DNA of 64,000 nucleotides from Acinetobacter johnsonii CIP 64.6 (GTDB taxonomy: Bacteria > Pseudomonadota > Gammaproteobacteria > Pseudomonadales > Moraxellaceae): NCBI RefSeq assembly GCF_000368045.1, contig NZ_KB849236.1, positions 981,293 through 1,045,292 of the forward strand, written 5' to 3'. Numbering within the stretch: the stretch's first letter is position 1; every line of letters begins with the position of its first letter. This document shows, piece after piece, positions 26,521-36,301 of the stretch. Made by a program: the position numbers and the translations under genes. The notes under the pieces were generated by a model. That model was not told the origin of the DNA. It saw nothing but the letters and a program-made list of their open reading frames with translations, and did not search any database.

Positions 26521-27429
26521 TTACAGAGCCGCCAATACGCTGACGACAATTGGTGCCAAAACTGACAGGATGAAGCCGCTCACCATGGCATGTGGAATAA
26601 AGTCATTCCCACAGGCTTGTTTGACCATTGGTAGTGTGACATCCATTGCTGTAGCTCCTGCGGATGAAATCGCAGAGCGGGGGTAACGCCAGCCAATGAT
26701 ATACATAAACACAATCGCAAAGATTTCTCTGAACAAATCATTCATCAGTGCAATACTGCCTAAATGTGCATTCTTTAACTCCGTGACCACAATGCCAGTC
26801 ATAGAGTAGAAACCATAACCTTGAGATAACATAATCAAGTCTTTTATTTGAATGCTCGGCACAAAATAGGCCGTTACAAACGCCCCAATAATTGAACCCA
26901 GAATACAACCAAGTGGAACGAGTAGGATTTGCCAGTTTAACCATGAGCGATCTAGTGGGGAATAGGCTAAATCAAGCCCGATCAGGAACATGAAAACCAG
27001 TAACAAGTTCCATGTACTGATATGAAGGGTATAGCCGAAACCTGAAGATAGTTCTGCCAAACCATAACCTAACGCCAGTGCGATAAATGCATAACTGATA
27101 TTGATTAATGATTTGCTCACAAGGCTCATGGACACTTTGCCATGACTGGGTTGATAGCCCAACAGTTTAAATAATATGTAACAACAGACAAAAGCGCCAA
27201 TACTGGTCATAACTGCTAAAAGCGCTGCATGATTGAGTATCTGCCAAGGTTCGGCAATACTATGCAACGTCGTTGAAAACTCAATCGCAATTGCGATTAA
27301 GAGAATATACGTAAAATAGGGCAAGATTTGAAAGGCAAGTCGTTCAAGCCATTTGGGTAAACGACGCGCCAAAACAAATCCAAGTGCTAAACAAATAAGA
27401 AGCTGAAAAATCAACCAAAACGATTGCAT
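26521..27429 (-). CDS. lysO: LysO-like (DUF340) lysine exporter
   Basis: LysO (YbjE) exports lysine and toxic analogues in E. coli. The 302-aa protein has about eight or nine hydrophobic helices. It shares the C-terminal pattern of LysO: SQGYGFYSMTGI near residue 206, then a long NDLFREIFAI stretch, GATAMDVTLPMV and a final FILSVLAPI. E. coli LysO is 299 aa, so the length fits. It stands alone upstream of the BVMO gene. Substrate is inferred from family only. Confidence 0.82.
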   Translation of the reverse strand: MQSFWLIFQLLICLALGFVLARRLPKWLERLAFQILPYFTYILLIAIAIEFSTTLHSIAEPWQILNHAALLAVMTSIGAFVCCYILFKLLGYQPSHGKVSMSLVSKSLINISYAFIALALGYGLAELSSGFGYTLHISTWNLLLVFMFLIGLDLAYSPLDRSWLNWQILLVPLGCILGSIIGAFVTAYFVPSIQIKDLIMLSQGYGFYSMTGIVVTELKNAHLGSIALMNDLFREIFAIVFMYIIGWRYPRSAISSAGATAMDVTLPMVKQACGNDFIPHAMVSGFILSVLAPIVVSVLAAL

Positions 27430-27474
27430 GTCAAATAAAGTGTGAATAAATACTAACTTATTATGACCGCGATC

Positions 27475-28980
27475 TTAATTTATTGCTTGACTATCTTGCT
27501 TAGAATTTAAAAAACGATAGTCTGCAGGATTGGCTTTTCGTATTTTTAGCCAATACTTCCATGTATAGCTGGGCCATAAAGAGAAATTTTTCCCATCCGC
27601 TTGTTGATACCAGCTGACGCAGCCAGATTGCCAAATGGTATCTGTAAATTGACTTTGTAAATGCTGATTAAATTGGTCTTGAATATCTGCTTTCACAACG
27701 ATTGCTTGAGATTGGGTTTTTTGTGCCATCTCGATGAGCTGTAGAATGTAATTTACTTGTGACTCAATCATAAAAATAACTGAGTTATGACCTAAGACTG
27801 TATTGGGCCCTAAAAGCTGAAATAAGTTTGGGAAACCTTTGGTGCTAATTCCATAGTAACTTTCGGCCCCATCTTGCCATACGTCTGTAAGCTCAATATG
27901 ATTCAGCCCTGTACAGCTAAAGGATTTAAGATAAATACGTGGGTCAGTCACAAAACCTGTGCCATAGATGAGGCAGTCAATTTTACGCTTTTTCCCATCT
28001 TTGGTGATGATACTGTCCTCAGTTAACTCCAAAATATCATCGGTAACCAATTCAACATTTTTACGGTTAAAGCTTGGATAATATTTGTTGGAGACCAAGA
28101 TGCGTTTGCAACCCATAATATAGTTGGGAATTAACTTATCTGCGGTTACAGGGTCTTTGACTTGATGGCGAATATACGCTTCTGCTAGTTTTTGTGCATA
28201 TTTCATGACCTGTGGTTTCATAATGGGAACTACACGAGATTCATTCGTCCAATACAGACGAGCTCGATGAAGTTTTCGAAACCAATCAAATCGATTAAGC
28301 AGTGCTTTTTCAATGGGTAAATAACGACGTTCATCCCGAGGAATAACCCATGCAGCTGTCCTTTGTAGTACGTAGAGTTGTTTCACTTTTTCTGCAATTT
28401 CAGGAATATATTGAATAGCGCTTCCCCCAGTGCCAATAGAGGCAGCATTTTTATTGCTGAGGTCATAGTCATGATCCCACTGCAATGAATGGAAAACTTT
28501 GCCTTTAAACTTCTCGATACCCGCAATACGCGGAATTTGTGGTACATGCAGCGGACCAGATGCGAAAATAACAAATTGAGCGGTTAGTGTTTCATTTTGA
28601 TTAAGGGTGAGTTGCCATAAACACTGATTTTCTAAGTAATGTGCAGCACTGACTTCGGTGTTAAAGCGGATATAAGGCTGCAATTGATGCTCAGCAGTGA
28701 GAGTTTGCATGTATTGATAAATTTCAGGTGCTTCAGCATAACGTTTAGACCAGTCAGTCTTGGGTGAGAAAGACAAGGAATAGAGATGTGACTGTACATC
28801 ACAAGCAGCGCCCGGATATTGGTTTTCACGCCATGTGCCACCTATTTCACTGGCTTTTTCCAAAATTACAAAATCACGAATATTGTTTTGTAAAAGACGA
28901 ATAGCCATCGCTAAGCCACCAAAGCCTGCACCAATAATGGCGATTTTTACCTGAGGGGTTGTTGAATTTGCTGCCTGCAT
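27475..28980 (-). CDS. Type I Baeyer-Villiger / flavin monooxygenase
   Basis: Such enzymes use FAD and NADPH to insert oxygen next to a ketone. The 501-aa protein has the FAD loop GAGFGG at residues 17-22, the Baeyer-Villiger fingerprint F-x-G-x-x-x-H-x-x-x-W-D at residues 158-169 (FKGKVFHSLQWD) and the NADP loop GTGGSA near 183-188. It is divergently transcribed from an AraC-family regulator, probably its controller. The substrate cannot be read from the sequence; linear or cyclic ketones are the usual class. Confidence 0.88.
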   Translation of the reverse strand: MQAANSTTPQVKIAIIGAGFGGLAMAIRLLQNNIRDFVILEKASEIGGTWRENQYPGAACDVQSHLYSLSFSPKTDWSKRYAEAPEIYQYMQTLTAEHQLQPYIRFNTEVSAAHYLENQCLWQLTLNQNETLTAQFVIFASGPLHVPQIPRIAGIEKFKGKVFHSLQWDHDYDLSNKNAASIGTGGSAIQYIPEIAEKVKQLYVLQRTAAWVIPRDERRYLPIEKALLNRFDWFRKLHRARLYWTNESRVVPIMKPQVMKYAQKLAEAYIRHQVKDPVTADKLIPNYIMGCKRILVSNKYYPSFNRKNVELVTDDILELTEDSIITKDGKKRKIDCLIYGTGFVTDPRIYLKSFSCTGLNHIELTDVWQDGAESYYGISTKGFPNLFQLLGPNTVLGHNSVIFMIESQVNYILQLIEMAQKTQSQAIVVKADIQDQFNQHLQSQFTDTIWQSGCVSWYQQADGKNFSLWPSYTWKYWLKIRKANPADYRFLNSKQDSQAIN

Positions 28981-29128
28981 TTGTTTTTCCTTTTTGTTTT
29001 ACTTTATTGTAGAGTAACTATCCAGAAGATCTATGATAGCCCTGACAAGAAAATTGATAGATTCGGCAATTGTTGTGCGCTAGGCGGCTGTAGTAAAACA
29101 TAGGCCAATATTTTGCTTTTAATTGATT

Positions 29129-30136
29129 ATGAAACGTTCTGTACTTGGCTTGATGTATTTGATTCAAGGAATGCGTAAAGCAGGAGTCGCAGTCGATCAA
29201 AAGTTACAAAGCATTGGCTTACGTGTGGAGTCGCTTGATCCGAATGCGATCATTCATCCTGCTCTAGAGTGGGATATTTTGAAAATCATTGCAGAGGATA
29301 TTGAGCCTGAGCAAGGCTTGTTTATTGGTCAGCATTATGTTTTGGCAGGATATGGCCCCTTACTGATGTTATTGATGACCAGTCCAACGACACATACCGC
29401 GTTAGAACAGGGTATTCGCTATCAGAGTTTGACGCATTTGAGTGGCTTATTGGGTTTGAAAAAACAAAATGATCAAGTCGCACTGTGTTATCTACCGAGA
29501 GACTTGCAAACACCTGTGGGTCAGTTGCGTGCACATTCTGAAATAGCGGGAACCTATAAGTTTTTACAAGATATTTATAAGATGATTGGGCTGGAAATGC
29601 CTGAGATTCGAATTACTTTACCTGTTGCACGACCTGAAGATGCGAAAAAACTGGTGCTCTATCAGCAGGTTTATGGTCAGCAAGTGAGTTTTGGTACGCA
29701 GCAAGCTGAATTTTGGTTTGATGAATGGGTTTTAAATGTGCCGATTCCTTCAGCAGATTTGATGACATTTAACGTTTATGCAGGCAAATGTCAGGCGGAA
29801 TTGCAGCGTTTGGAAGAAACGGCAGAGCAACCGAGTCTGATTCAACGGGTACAAGATTATTTGGAGTTGCAACGAGGTTTACTGCCGACCATGGCTGAAA
29901 CCGCGCAAGCTTTGAATTTGCCAGAGCGAACCTTAAGACATCAGTTGCAACAGTTAAATAGCAGTTATAAACAAATTCGTGAGCAATTAATGAAAGATCG
30001 TGCACTACATTTGATGGAATATCAGGAATATTCCATTGAAATGATTGCAGAGTTATTGGGTTACTCGGAGCCTGCAGCCTTTAATCATGCATTTAAACGG
30101 TGGTTTGGTTACAGTCCACGACAATATGGGAAATAG
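29129..30136 (+). CDS. AraC family transcriptional regulator
   Basis: From ATG 29129 this is a 335-aa protein. The first 200 residues match the arabinose-binding-like N-terminal domain found in many regulators of catabolic genes, and the last 100 form the AraC double helix-turn-helix (AETAQALNLPERTLRHQL, then EYSIEMIAELLGYSEPAAF and FNHAFKRWFGYSPRQY). It is divergent from the flavin monooxygenase, 148 bp apart, so an activator of that gene is the simplest reading. Confidence 0.87.
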   Translation: MKRSVLGLMYLIQGMRKAGVAVDQKLQSIGLRVESLDPNAIIHPALEWDILKIIAEDIEPEQGLFIGQHYVLAGYGPLLMLLMTSPTTHTALEQGIRYQSLTHLSGLLGLKKQNDQVALCYLPRDLQTPVGQLRAHSEIAGTYKFLQDIYKMIGLEMPEIRITLPVARPEDAKKLVLYQQVYGQQVSFGTQQAEFWFDEWVLNVPIPSADLMTFNVYAGKCQAELQRLEETAEQPSLIQRVQDYLELQRGLLPTMAETAQALNLPERTLRHQLQQLNSSYKQIREQLMKDRALHLMEYQEYSIEMIAELLGYSEPAAFNHAFKRWFGYSPRQYGK

Positions 30137-30185
30137 CCTAAGCATAATTATGCCAAAGTGTTATATATTAACTTTTCCACTCCGC

Positions 30186-30191
30186 TATAAT
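30186..30191 (+). promoter_or_regulatory. Probable -10 box of zapE
   Basis: TATAAT lies 30 bp upstream of the zapE ATG. A -35 box at good spacing is not obvious. Confidence 0.4.
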
Positions 30192-30221
30192 TGATATAGC
30201 CTAAAAACAGTATTAAATGAT

Positions 30222-31373
30222 ATGTCAGATTTTAATTCACCTACCGCATTCAGTCCTTTATCTCCTGCAGAGCGCTATGCGCAAGCCTTGGCATCTGGGC
30301 AGTTCATGTCTGATGAGGCACAAGCTCAGGCCGTTCATGAGCTGGATCGCGTTTGGCATGAATTAATTCAACGTTTTAAGGCATCTAAAAAAGCATTCCG
30401 TCGTTTCCGCCGTCAAACTTCTCCCCGTGGTGTGTATATGTGGGGTGGTGTAGGCCGTGGTAAAACATGGTTGATGGATCAGTTTTATGACTCAATTCCA
30501 TTTCGTCGTAAAACACGGATGCACTTTCACCATTTTATGCAACATGTACATCGTGAGCTCAACAAGCTTTCAGGTCAGCGTAACCCTTTAGATGCGGTTG
30601 CGGATCAAATTTATAAAGAAGCAGTGGTCATTTGTTTCGATGAGTTCTTCGTCTCGAATGTTACGGATGCCATGATTCTTAGTGATTTGTTCCAAAAGCT
30701 TTTTGCACGTGGCATTACCTTGGTGGCAACCTCAAACATTGCACCAGATGGTTTGTATAAAAACGGCATTCACCGTGATCGTTTCATTCCAACCATTGAA
30801 ATGGTGAAACAGCAGTGTGTGATTTTAAATGTAGATGCAGGCGTGGACTACCGTTTACGTGTTTTAAAACAAGCGCAACTCTTTAAATCTCCTTTAACAC
30901 ATGAGCACCAACGTTGGATTGCACAGCGTTTTAGCGCATTGACACAGACCCAAACCATTTCAGATGAGCCGATTATTATTAATAATCGTATTGTAGAAAC
31001 GGTCGGGCATACTGAAGATGTTTTATGGTGTGAGTATTCAGAGCTGTGTTTAAAACCACGTAGTCCTGCTGACTTTATCGAAATTGCAAATATTTATAAT
31101 ACTGTGTTGGTGAGTAATGTTCCGCATTTGACCGATTATCTTTCTGAAGGGACGCGTCGTTTTATTTATCTGGTCGATGAGTTTTATGACCGTGGGGTAA
31201 AACTGATTTTAACCTCAGAAGATACAATTATTGATTTGTACTCTGGTGATAAATTAGCCTTTGAAATTGAACGCACGCGTTCACGTTTATTGGAAATGCA
31301 ATCAGATGATTACTTGAATGAAGCACATCGACAAATACAAGCTGAAGCAAGTAAACAACAAGAAGAAATTTAA
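30222..31373 (+). CDS. zapE: Cell-division ATPase ZapE (AFG1-like)
   Basis: ZapE is an AFG1-family AAA ATPase that associates with the division ring in E. coli. The 383-aa protein has Walker A WGGVGRGKTW near residues 73-82, HFHHFMQHVHREL near 103, Walker B-like VICFDEFFVSNV near 135, and YLVDEFYDRGVKL near 320. It is single and followed by its own terminator. Confidence 0.92.
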   Translation: MSDFNSPTAFSPLSPAERYAQALASGQFMSDEAQAQAVHELDRVWHELIQRFKASKKAFRRFRRQTSPRGVYMWGGVGRGKTWLMDQFYDSIPFRRKTRMHFHHFMQHVHRELNKLSGQRNPLDAVADQIYKEAVVICFDEFFVSNVTDAMILSDLFQKLFARGITLVATSNIAPDGLYKNGIHRDRFIPTIEMVKQQCVILNVDAGVDYRLRVLKQAQLFKSPLTHEHQRWIAQRFSALTQTQTISDEPIIINNRIVETVGHTEDVLWCEYSELCLKPRSPADFIEIANIYNTVLVSNVPHLTDYLSEGTRRFIYLVDEFYDRGVKLILTSEDTIIDLYSGDKLAFEIERTRSRLLEMQSDDYLNEAHRQIQAEASKQQEEI

Positions 31374-31380
31374 AAATATA

Positions 31381-31404
31381 AGCACCCAAAAGGGTGCTTT
31401 TTTT
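31381..31404 (+). terminator. Terminator after zapE
   Basis: AGCACCC-AAAA-GGGTGCT is followed by T6, eight bases after the stop. Confidence 0.92.
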
Positions 31405-31735
31405 ATGTGCATTTTCATCGATTAATTTATCGACTTTTTTGAATAATCATGGCTTAATCAGGATTGAAAATAGGGAGAATATTGGTTTTAAGTGTAAAAA
31501 ATATACAAACCTGCACTTAAGTCTAATTTCGGCATTTCAAAAACTTAATAAACTACTAAAGAGCATTTTGTAAATTGATAATGCTTGTGCCTTGAGCAGT
31601 ATTTTATTTGGTAGTTTGTATATTTTATTAAATAAAAAATGATCACTATTTCGCACGGTGATATTACTATTCAGCCAAGTTTAAATCGGTATACTAGAAT
31701 CTCTTGTATAAAAAGTAGCAATATCAGGAAAGACA
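31405..31735. other. Intergenic region upstream of glcB
   Basis: This 331-bp AT-rich gap holds no open frame worth reporting. TATACT at 31690-31695 is a likely -10 for glcB, without a clear -35, and AGGAAA stands before the ATG. I see no further structure. Confidence 0.5.
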
Positions 31736-33898
31736 ATGACTGCACGTATTCAAAAAGGCAAGTTAGCGATTGCTAAAGAACTTTACGATTTCATCGAAAA
31801 TGAAGCACTTCCAGGTTCAGGTTTGGACAGTGAAACTTACTGGAAAAACTTTGAACAAGTCGTTGTCGATCTTAGCCCAAAGAACAAAGCACTATTGGCT
31901 AAGCGTGACGACATTCAAGCGAAGATCGATGAATGGCACCGCAACAACAAATTTGAACTTGGAGCTTACAAAGCTTTCCTTACTGAAATTGGCTACTTAG
32001 TACCAGAAGTAGAAGATTTCCAAATCAGCACAGAAAATGTAGATGAAGAAATCGCATTATTGGCTGGTGCGCAATTGGTAGTGCCTGTGCGTAATGCACG
32101 TTACTGCTTAAATGCTGCAAACGCGCGTTGGGGCTCTTTATACGATGCACTTTACGGTTTTGACGTGATCCCTGAAGACGGTGGCGCGGAAAAAGGTAAA
32201 GGCTATAACCCTGTGCGTGGCGACAAAGTTATTGCATTTGCTAAAAACTTCTTAAATGAAACCTTCCCATTAGCGAATGGTTCGCATGCTGAGGCGACAA
32301 AATATGCAGTTGAAGGCAAAAAGTTAGTTGTGACGTTAAAAGACGGTTCGACATCGACTTTGGCTAAAGAAGCACAATTTGTTGGTTTTAATGGTGAAGA
32401 AGCTGCTCCAACAGAAATCGTACTTTTAAACAACGGCCTACACGTTGTGATTGAAGTTGATGCGAACAGCCCAATTGGTAAAACAGATGCTGCTGGCGTA
32501 AAAGATTTAGTTCTTGAAGCTGCTGTAACGACTATTCAGGATTTAGAAGATTCGATCGCTGCCGTAGATGCAGAAGAGAAAGTTGAAGGCTACCGTAACT
32601 GGTTAGGTTTGATGAAAGGTACACTTTCAGAGTCTATCGAGAAAAATGGTAAAACCGTTACGCGTACTTTGAATAAAGACCGTACGCACAAAAACTTGAT
32701 TGGTGGTGAAACGAAACTTCATGGCCGTTCATTGATGCTTCTTCGTAACGTGGGTCACCTCATGACCAACCCTGCGATTCTTGTAGATGGTGCTGAAATC
32801 TACGAAGGTATCATGGATGCATTAATCACTCCGCTTTTGTCTTTTGCAGACATTAAAGGTGAAAACGAAAACAAGAACTCCCGTAAAGGTTCTATGTACA
32901 TCGTTAAGCCAAAAATGCATGGTCCTGAAGAAGTTGCTTTTGCAGTTGAATTATTTGAACGTGCAGAGCAAGCATTAGGTTTACCTGAGAAAACGTTAAA
33001 AATCGGTATTATGGATGAAGAACGTCGTACATCTGTAAACTTGAAAAACTGTATTGCGCAAGCAAAAGACCGTACCATCTTCATTAACACTGGTTTCATG
33101 GACCGTACAGGAGATGAAATCCATACCTTTATGGAAGCAGGTCCATTTGTTCGTAAGGGTGAAGTGAAATCACAAATTTGGTTCCCAGCATATGAAAATC
33201 GTAACGTGATGATCGGTCTTCAAGCGGGCTTACGTGGTAAAGCACAAATTGGTAAAGGCATGTGGCCAAAACCAGATATGCTTTTAGACATGTACAAAAC
33301 CAAGATTGAACATCCAGAAGCGGGCGCAAGCTGTGCATGGGTTCCTTCTCCATCTGGTGCTGTCATTCATGCGATTCACTATCACCAATGCAACGTGTCT
33401 GAGCGTCAAAAAGAATTATTGAATACTCAGCCTTTATCATTAGATGATCTATTAACACCGCCTTTAGCGACAGACACAAACTGGACTGAAGAAGAGAAAA
33501 CCAAAGAGCTTGAAAATAACCTTCAAGGGATCTTGGGTTATGTTGTGCGTTGGGTTGACTTGGGTGTAGGTTGTTCGAAAGTTCCAGACATCAACAACGT
33601 TGGTTTAATGGAAGACCGTGCAACTTTACGTATTTCATCTCAACACGTTGCAAACTGGTTGCGTCACGGCATCGTATCTGCGGCGCAAGTTGAAGAAGTG
33701 ATGCAGCGTATGGCGAAAATCGTAGATGAGCAAAATGCAAACGATCCGCTTTACACCCCTATGGCGCCAAGCTTCGATGGTTATGCATACAAAGCAGCGT
33801 ATGACCTAGTGTTTAAAGGTGGTGAGCAGCCATCAGGTTATACAGAACCACTTCTGCATGCTGCGCGTTTGAAGTTAAAAGGTTATACAGGTGACTAA
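31736..33898 (+). CDS. glcB: Malate synthase G
   Basis: GlcB condenses glyoxylate and acetyl-CoA to malate in the glyoxylate route. The 720-aa length is that of the G isoform. Recognisable stretches are DGAEIYEGIMDALIT near residue 350, MKMHGPEEVAFA-like PKMHGPEEV near 395, GIMDEERRTSVNL near 425 (the family IMDEERRT), and GASCAWVPSPSGA near 530, with the segment around HYHQCNV. Codon use is that of a well-expressed gene. Confidence 0.96.
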   Translation: MTARIQKGKLAIAKELYDFIENEALPGSGLDSETYWKNFEQVVVDLSPKNKALLAKRDDIQAKIDEWHRNNKFELGAYKAFLTEIGYLVPEVEDFQISTENVDEEIALLAGAQLVVPVRNARYCLNAANARWGSLYDALYGFDVIPEDGGAEKGKGYNPVRGDKVIAFAKNFLNETFPLANGSHAEATKYAVEGKKLVVTLKDGSTSTLAKEAQFVGFNGEEAAPTEIVLLNNGLHVVIEVDANSPIGKTDAAGVKDLVLEAAVTTIQDLEDSIAAVDAEEKVEGYRNWLGLMKGTLSESIEKNGKTVTRTLNKDRTHKNLIGGETKLHGRSLMLLRNVGHLMTNPAILVDGAEIYEGIMDALITPLLSFADIKGENENKNSRKGSMYIVKPKMHGPEEVAFAVELFERAEQALGLPEKTLKIGIMDEERRTSVNLKNCIAQAKDRTIFINTGFMDRTGDEIHTFMEAGPFVRKGEVKSQIWFPAYENRNVMIGLQAGLRGKAQIGKGMWPKPDMLLDMYKTKIEHPEAGASCAWVPSPSGAVIHAIHYHQCNVSERQKELLNTQPLSLDDLLTPPLATDTNWTEEEKTKELENNLQGILGYVVRWVDLGVGCSKVPDINNVGLMEDRATLRISSQHVANWLRHGIVSAAQVEEVMQRMAKIVDEQNANDPLYTPMAPSFDGYAYKAAYDLVFKGGEQPSGYTEPLLHAARLKLKGYTGD

Positions 33899-33909
33899 TC
33901 TGTAAAGCT

Positions 33910-33935
33910 AAAAAAGCCTCTTCGGAGGCTTTTTT
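33910..33935 (+). terminator. Terminator after glcB
   Basis: AAAAAAGCCTC-TTCG-GAGGCTTTTTT, a UUCG-loop hairpin with a T run. Confidence 0.93.
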
Positions 33936-34158
33936 ATTGGCTGAAATAAGTCGTACTGCGTTTATATAGGAAATGCATAAGACTGATTTAATTTCGGGTA
34001 ATAGCGCCCTATAGATTAGCACTTGCTTAGAGCTATGAATGGGTTTAAGCCTAGTGTGAAATAAGTATCTCGACTAGACGCTGCGGATAAAAGCCTTATA
34101 CAATTCACTATATAAAGCTCATCATACTATTGTTAACCATCAAGTTGGATGAAAATCC

Positions 34159-34821
34159 ATGTGCGCTAATTTTAAACCTCTAACCCTTGCTCAAGTACAA
34201 CAGTTTGGTCTCCCTGAAATTCCTTTTGATTATGTCGAAGAAGTCTATCCTGGTTATGAGTTGCCTTTATTGTTCAAATCAAATTTAGGATTTGAGTGGC
34301 GTAAGGTACATTTTGGTTTAATACCGAAATGGGCTGAAGATAAGAGTATTGCAAGCAAAACCTATAATGCTCGAAGTGAGACACTTCTGCAAAAGGCCAG
34401 TTTTATTGAAGCGACTTCCAAATATCAGTTTGGGGTGATTCCCGTTTTTGAATTTTATGAGTCCAAATATATAGAACAAAAGCCGCAGAGATGGGGTGTC
34501 AGACGACAGGATAGGCAGGTCATTTTTGTTGCTGCACTATATGAAATCTGTCGTATAGCAGGCGAGGTAGTCCGTTCAGCCACCATGATTACGATGGATG
34601 CCATAGATCATCCAATGATGCGGGAGTTTCATGAGCCGGGGGATGTGAAGCGCTCAGTGATCGTGATTCCACATGAACGCTTAGAGGACTGGCTCAGCTG
34701 GAAATCACCAAATATTCAATCCTTTGTACAAGGCTTTCCTGTTGAAGAGTTTGAATGTTCACATGTGCCGAAAATAAAAGTCGAAAAAGAGAGTCCCCAA
34801 CTCAACTTTTTCGACTTTTAA
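34159..34821 (+). CDS. SRAP-domain (HMCES/YedK-like) protein
   Basis: SRAP proteins use Cys2 to form a covalent link with abasic sites in single-stranded DNA, shielding them during replication. The 220-aa protein starts MCANF, so Cys2 is exposed after methionine removal. The conserved asparagine is in YNARSET (Asn70), the glutamate in FEFYES (Glu101) and a histidine in REFHEPGD (His158) where the family has an HxRMP-type loop. The C-terminus ends PQLNFFDF, resembling a sliding-clamp-binding motif (see findings). It converges on a MarR gene only 5 bp away. Confidence 0.85.
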   Translation: MCANFKPLTLAQVQQFGLPEIPFDYVEEVYPGYELPLLFKSNLGFEWRKVHFGLIPKWAEDKSIASKTYNARSETLLQKASFIEATSKYQFGVIPVFEFYESKYIEQKPQRWGVRRQDRQVIFVAALYEICRIAGEVVRSATMITMDAIDHPMMREFHEPGDVKRSVIVIPHERLEDWLSWKSPNIQSFVQGFPVEEFECSHVPKIKVEKESPQLNFFDF

Positions 34822-34826
34822 ACGGT

Positions 34827-35291
34827 TTAGCGAGCTAAATTTTTAAACACGTGTTTTAAGCTTTCCATCATTTTTTCAATTTGCAAAGGCGTTAAGCCTT
34901 CAAATGATTGCTCAAGCACAACACTGGTGAGATCATTGATCTTATTGGTCATTTCAACACCTTTTTCGGTGAGAAGAACACGGGTGATACGTGCATCATC
35001 TTCACAAGAATAAGTTTCAACCAATCCTTCATCCTTTAAGCGATAAACAATTTTGGTGGTTGTCGACATTTTAGAGACCACCATGTCAGACAAATCAGAA
35101 ACACTGGCATGTGGCTTTGAATCTAGAGCCAGTAAAATACGACGACGTGAGTTATCTAAACCATACTTTTTTAAAGCGTGATCGACATTGAGTACATACT
35201 GTGCATGTACTTGTGTTACCCAGTAAAATGGAAAACTTTCTAAAGAAAAATCTTCAGAACCTGGTAGGAACTTACTGTACTTTTTGGTCAT
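34827..35291 (-). CDS. MarR family transcriptional regulator
   Basis: The 154-aa protein has the MarR winged helix: the recognition helix lies around residues 65-90 (SDLSDMVVSKMSTTTKIVYRL, then KDEGLVE) and the wing contains EDDARITRVLLTEKG. Helices at both ends would form the dimer. No obvious target gene is divergent from it; the nearest upstream gene is the small unknown at 35445. The ligand is unknown. Confidence 0.87.
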   Translation of the reverse strand: MTKKYSKFLPGSEDFSLESFPFYWVTQVHAQYVLNVDHALKKYGLDNSRRRILLALDSKPHASVSDLSDMVVSKMSTTTKIVYRLKDEGLVETYSCEDDARITRVLLTEKGVEMTNKINDLTSVVLEQSFEGLTPLQIEKMMESLKHVFKNLAR

Positions 35292-35444
35292 ATGACGGAT
35301 TCCCCGTGAATCGTATTTTTATTTTATAGATCATTTGAACACATTTTATGTGAACACTCATACACTTATCAATACAAAATTACTGGATTTGTCATCATAA
35401 AGGAAATCTGTTAAAAGAAAGCCTTGGCCAGTAATCAAGAAAAG

Positions 35445-35762
35445 TTAAGCGTGGTTGTTTAGAAGAGACAGGGTATAGCCGTCTTTATCTTGATGGAAGC
35501 TCACAATACTTTGAGCAAATTGTACAACTTCATCTTCGACTTCAGCATTCTGGTGAGAATCTAAAGAGAGTTTAGCCATGGGAACACCGTCCTGTAGAAC
35601 GATAGGCAAGTGCATTTCAAACTTTTGGTTATTATGCGAAACCACAACTTTAACTTGATGCTGATCAAATGAGGAGTCTAAATGCAGATATGCGCCTTCA
35701 TAGCTAGTATTGGCAAGCATTTTTGACGTCTTATTGAAGGTCAATGCTTTTTCATTGTTCAT
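35445..35762 (-). CDS. Small protein of unknown function (105 aa)
   Basis: I do not recognise this protein. It is soluble and beta-rich by pattern (QHQVKVVVSHNNQKFEMHLP), with an acidic stretch EVEDEVVQFA near residue 80. It has no signal peptide or cysteines. It begins with a normal ATG and stands alone, with 153 bp to the MarR gene downstream. Confidence 0.6.
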   Translation of the reverse strand: MNNEKALTFNKTSKMLANTSYEGAYLHLDSSFDQHQVKVVVSHNNQKFEMHLPIVLQDGVPMAKLSLDSHQNAEVEDEVVQFAQSIVSFHQDKDGYTLSLLNNHA

Positions 35763-36301
35763 AGCGATGAATCCTGTCTTCGATTACTTTGATCGGATTG
35801 TCAATCCGCGCATCCTTGGTTTGGGTGATTGACCACTTTTACAACAATGCTGGTCGTGTTTCATTTTAGTGAAAAAAATGGATTTGTGAACTAGTGTTTT
35901 TAACAAAAAGTGTCATTTGTGGAAATCATAAATGTAGTGAATTGATATTTTTTAACTATTATTAAAATAAATAATTAAATAAAAACAATTATTTGGTTTT
36001 TATTTGCGATGGATTTAATTAGAAAAACTAAAAAATGACCGTGGCGTCTAATCTTTATAGAATGCGACAATTGGCATTAAGTGACAAAATTTCAAACAGT
36101 GATTTCGATATTTTTATGTATTTTTTGCATAATAAGTGGTCGAATATTAAAATTTTGTTAAAAACCATAAAAAAATTATTACAAGCCAAACATCTCAGGC
36201 ATAATTATTTCATCTTTAGTTGAACAGGTCACAAATATGGATCCGTCGCCGTGCAGGTCTATGCTTTTAAAACAGAAACATAATTCTGGGGTAATGAAAT
36301 A
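35763..36301. other. Long AT-rich intergenic region upstream of the TerC-family gene
   Basis: This 539-bp stretch is very AT-rich in its middle. A 62-codon open frame at 36035-36223 has no ribosome site and no recognisable product, so I do not call it. The last 80 bp before the TerC gene resemble no manganese (yybP-ykoY) riboswitch that I could fold by eye. GGGG 8 bases before the ATG is its probable ribosome site. Confidence 0.5.

Noticed and set aside
36035..36223. 62-codon open frame in the gap before the TerC-family gene
   Set aside because: No ribosome site, AT-driven composition and no recognisable product; the gap is simply AT-rich.
36221..36301. Possible yybP-ykoY manganese riboswitch upstream of the TerC/CBS gene
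   Set aside because: TerC genes often have one, but I could not find the conserved core or the expected paired stems here.
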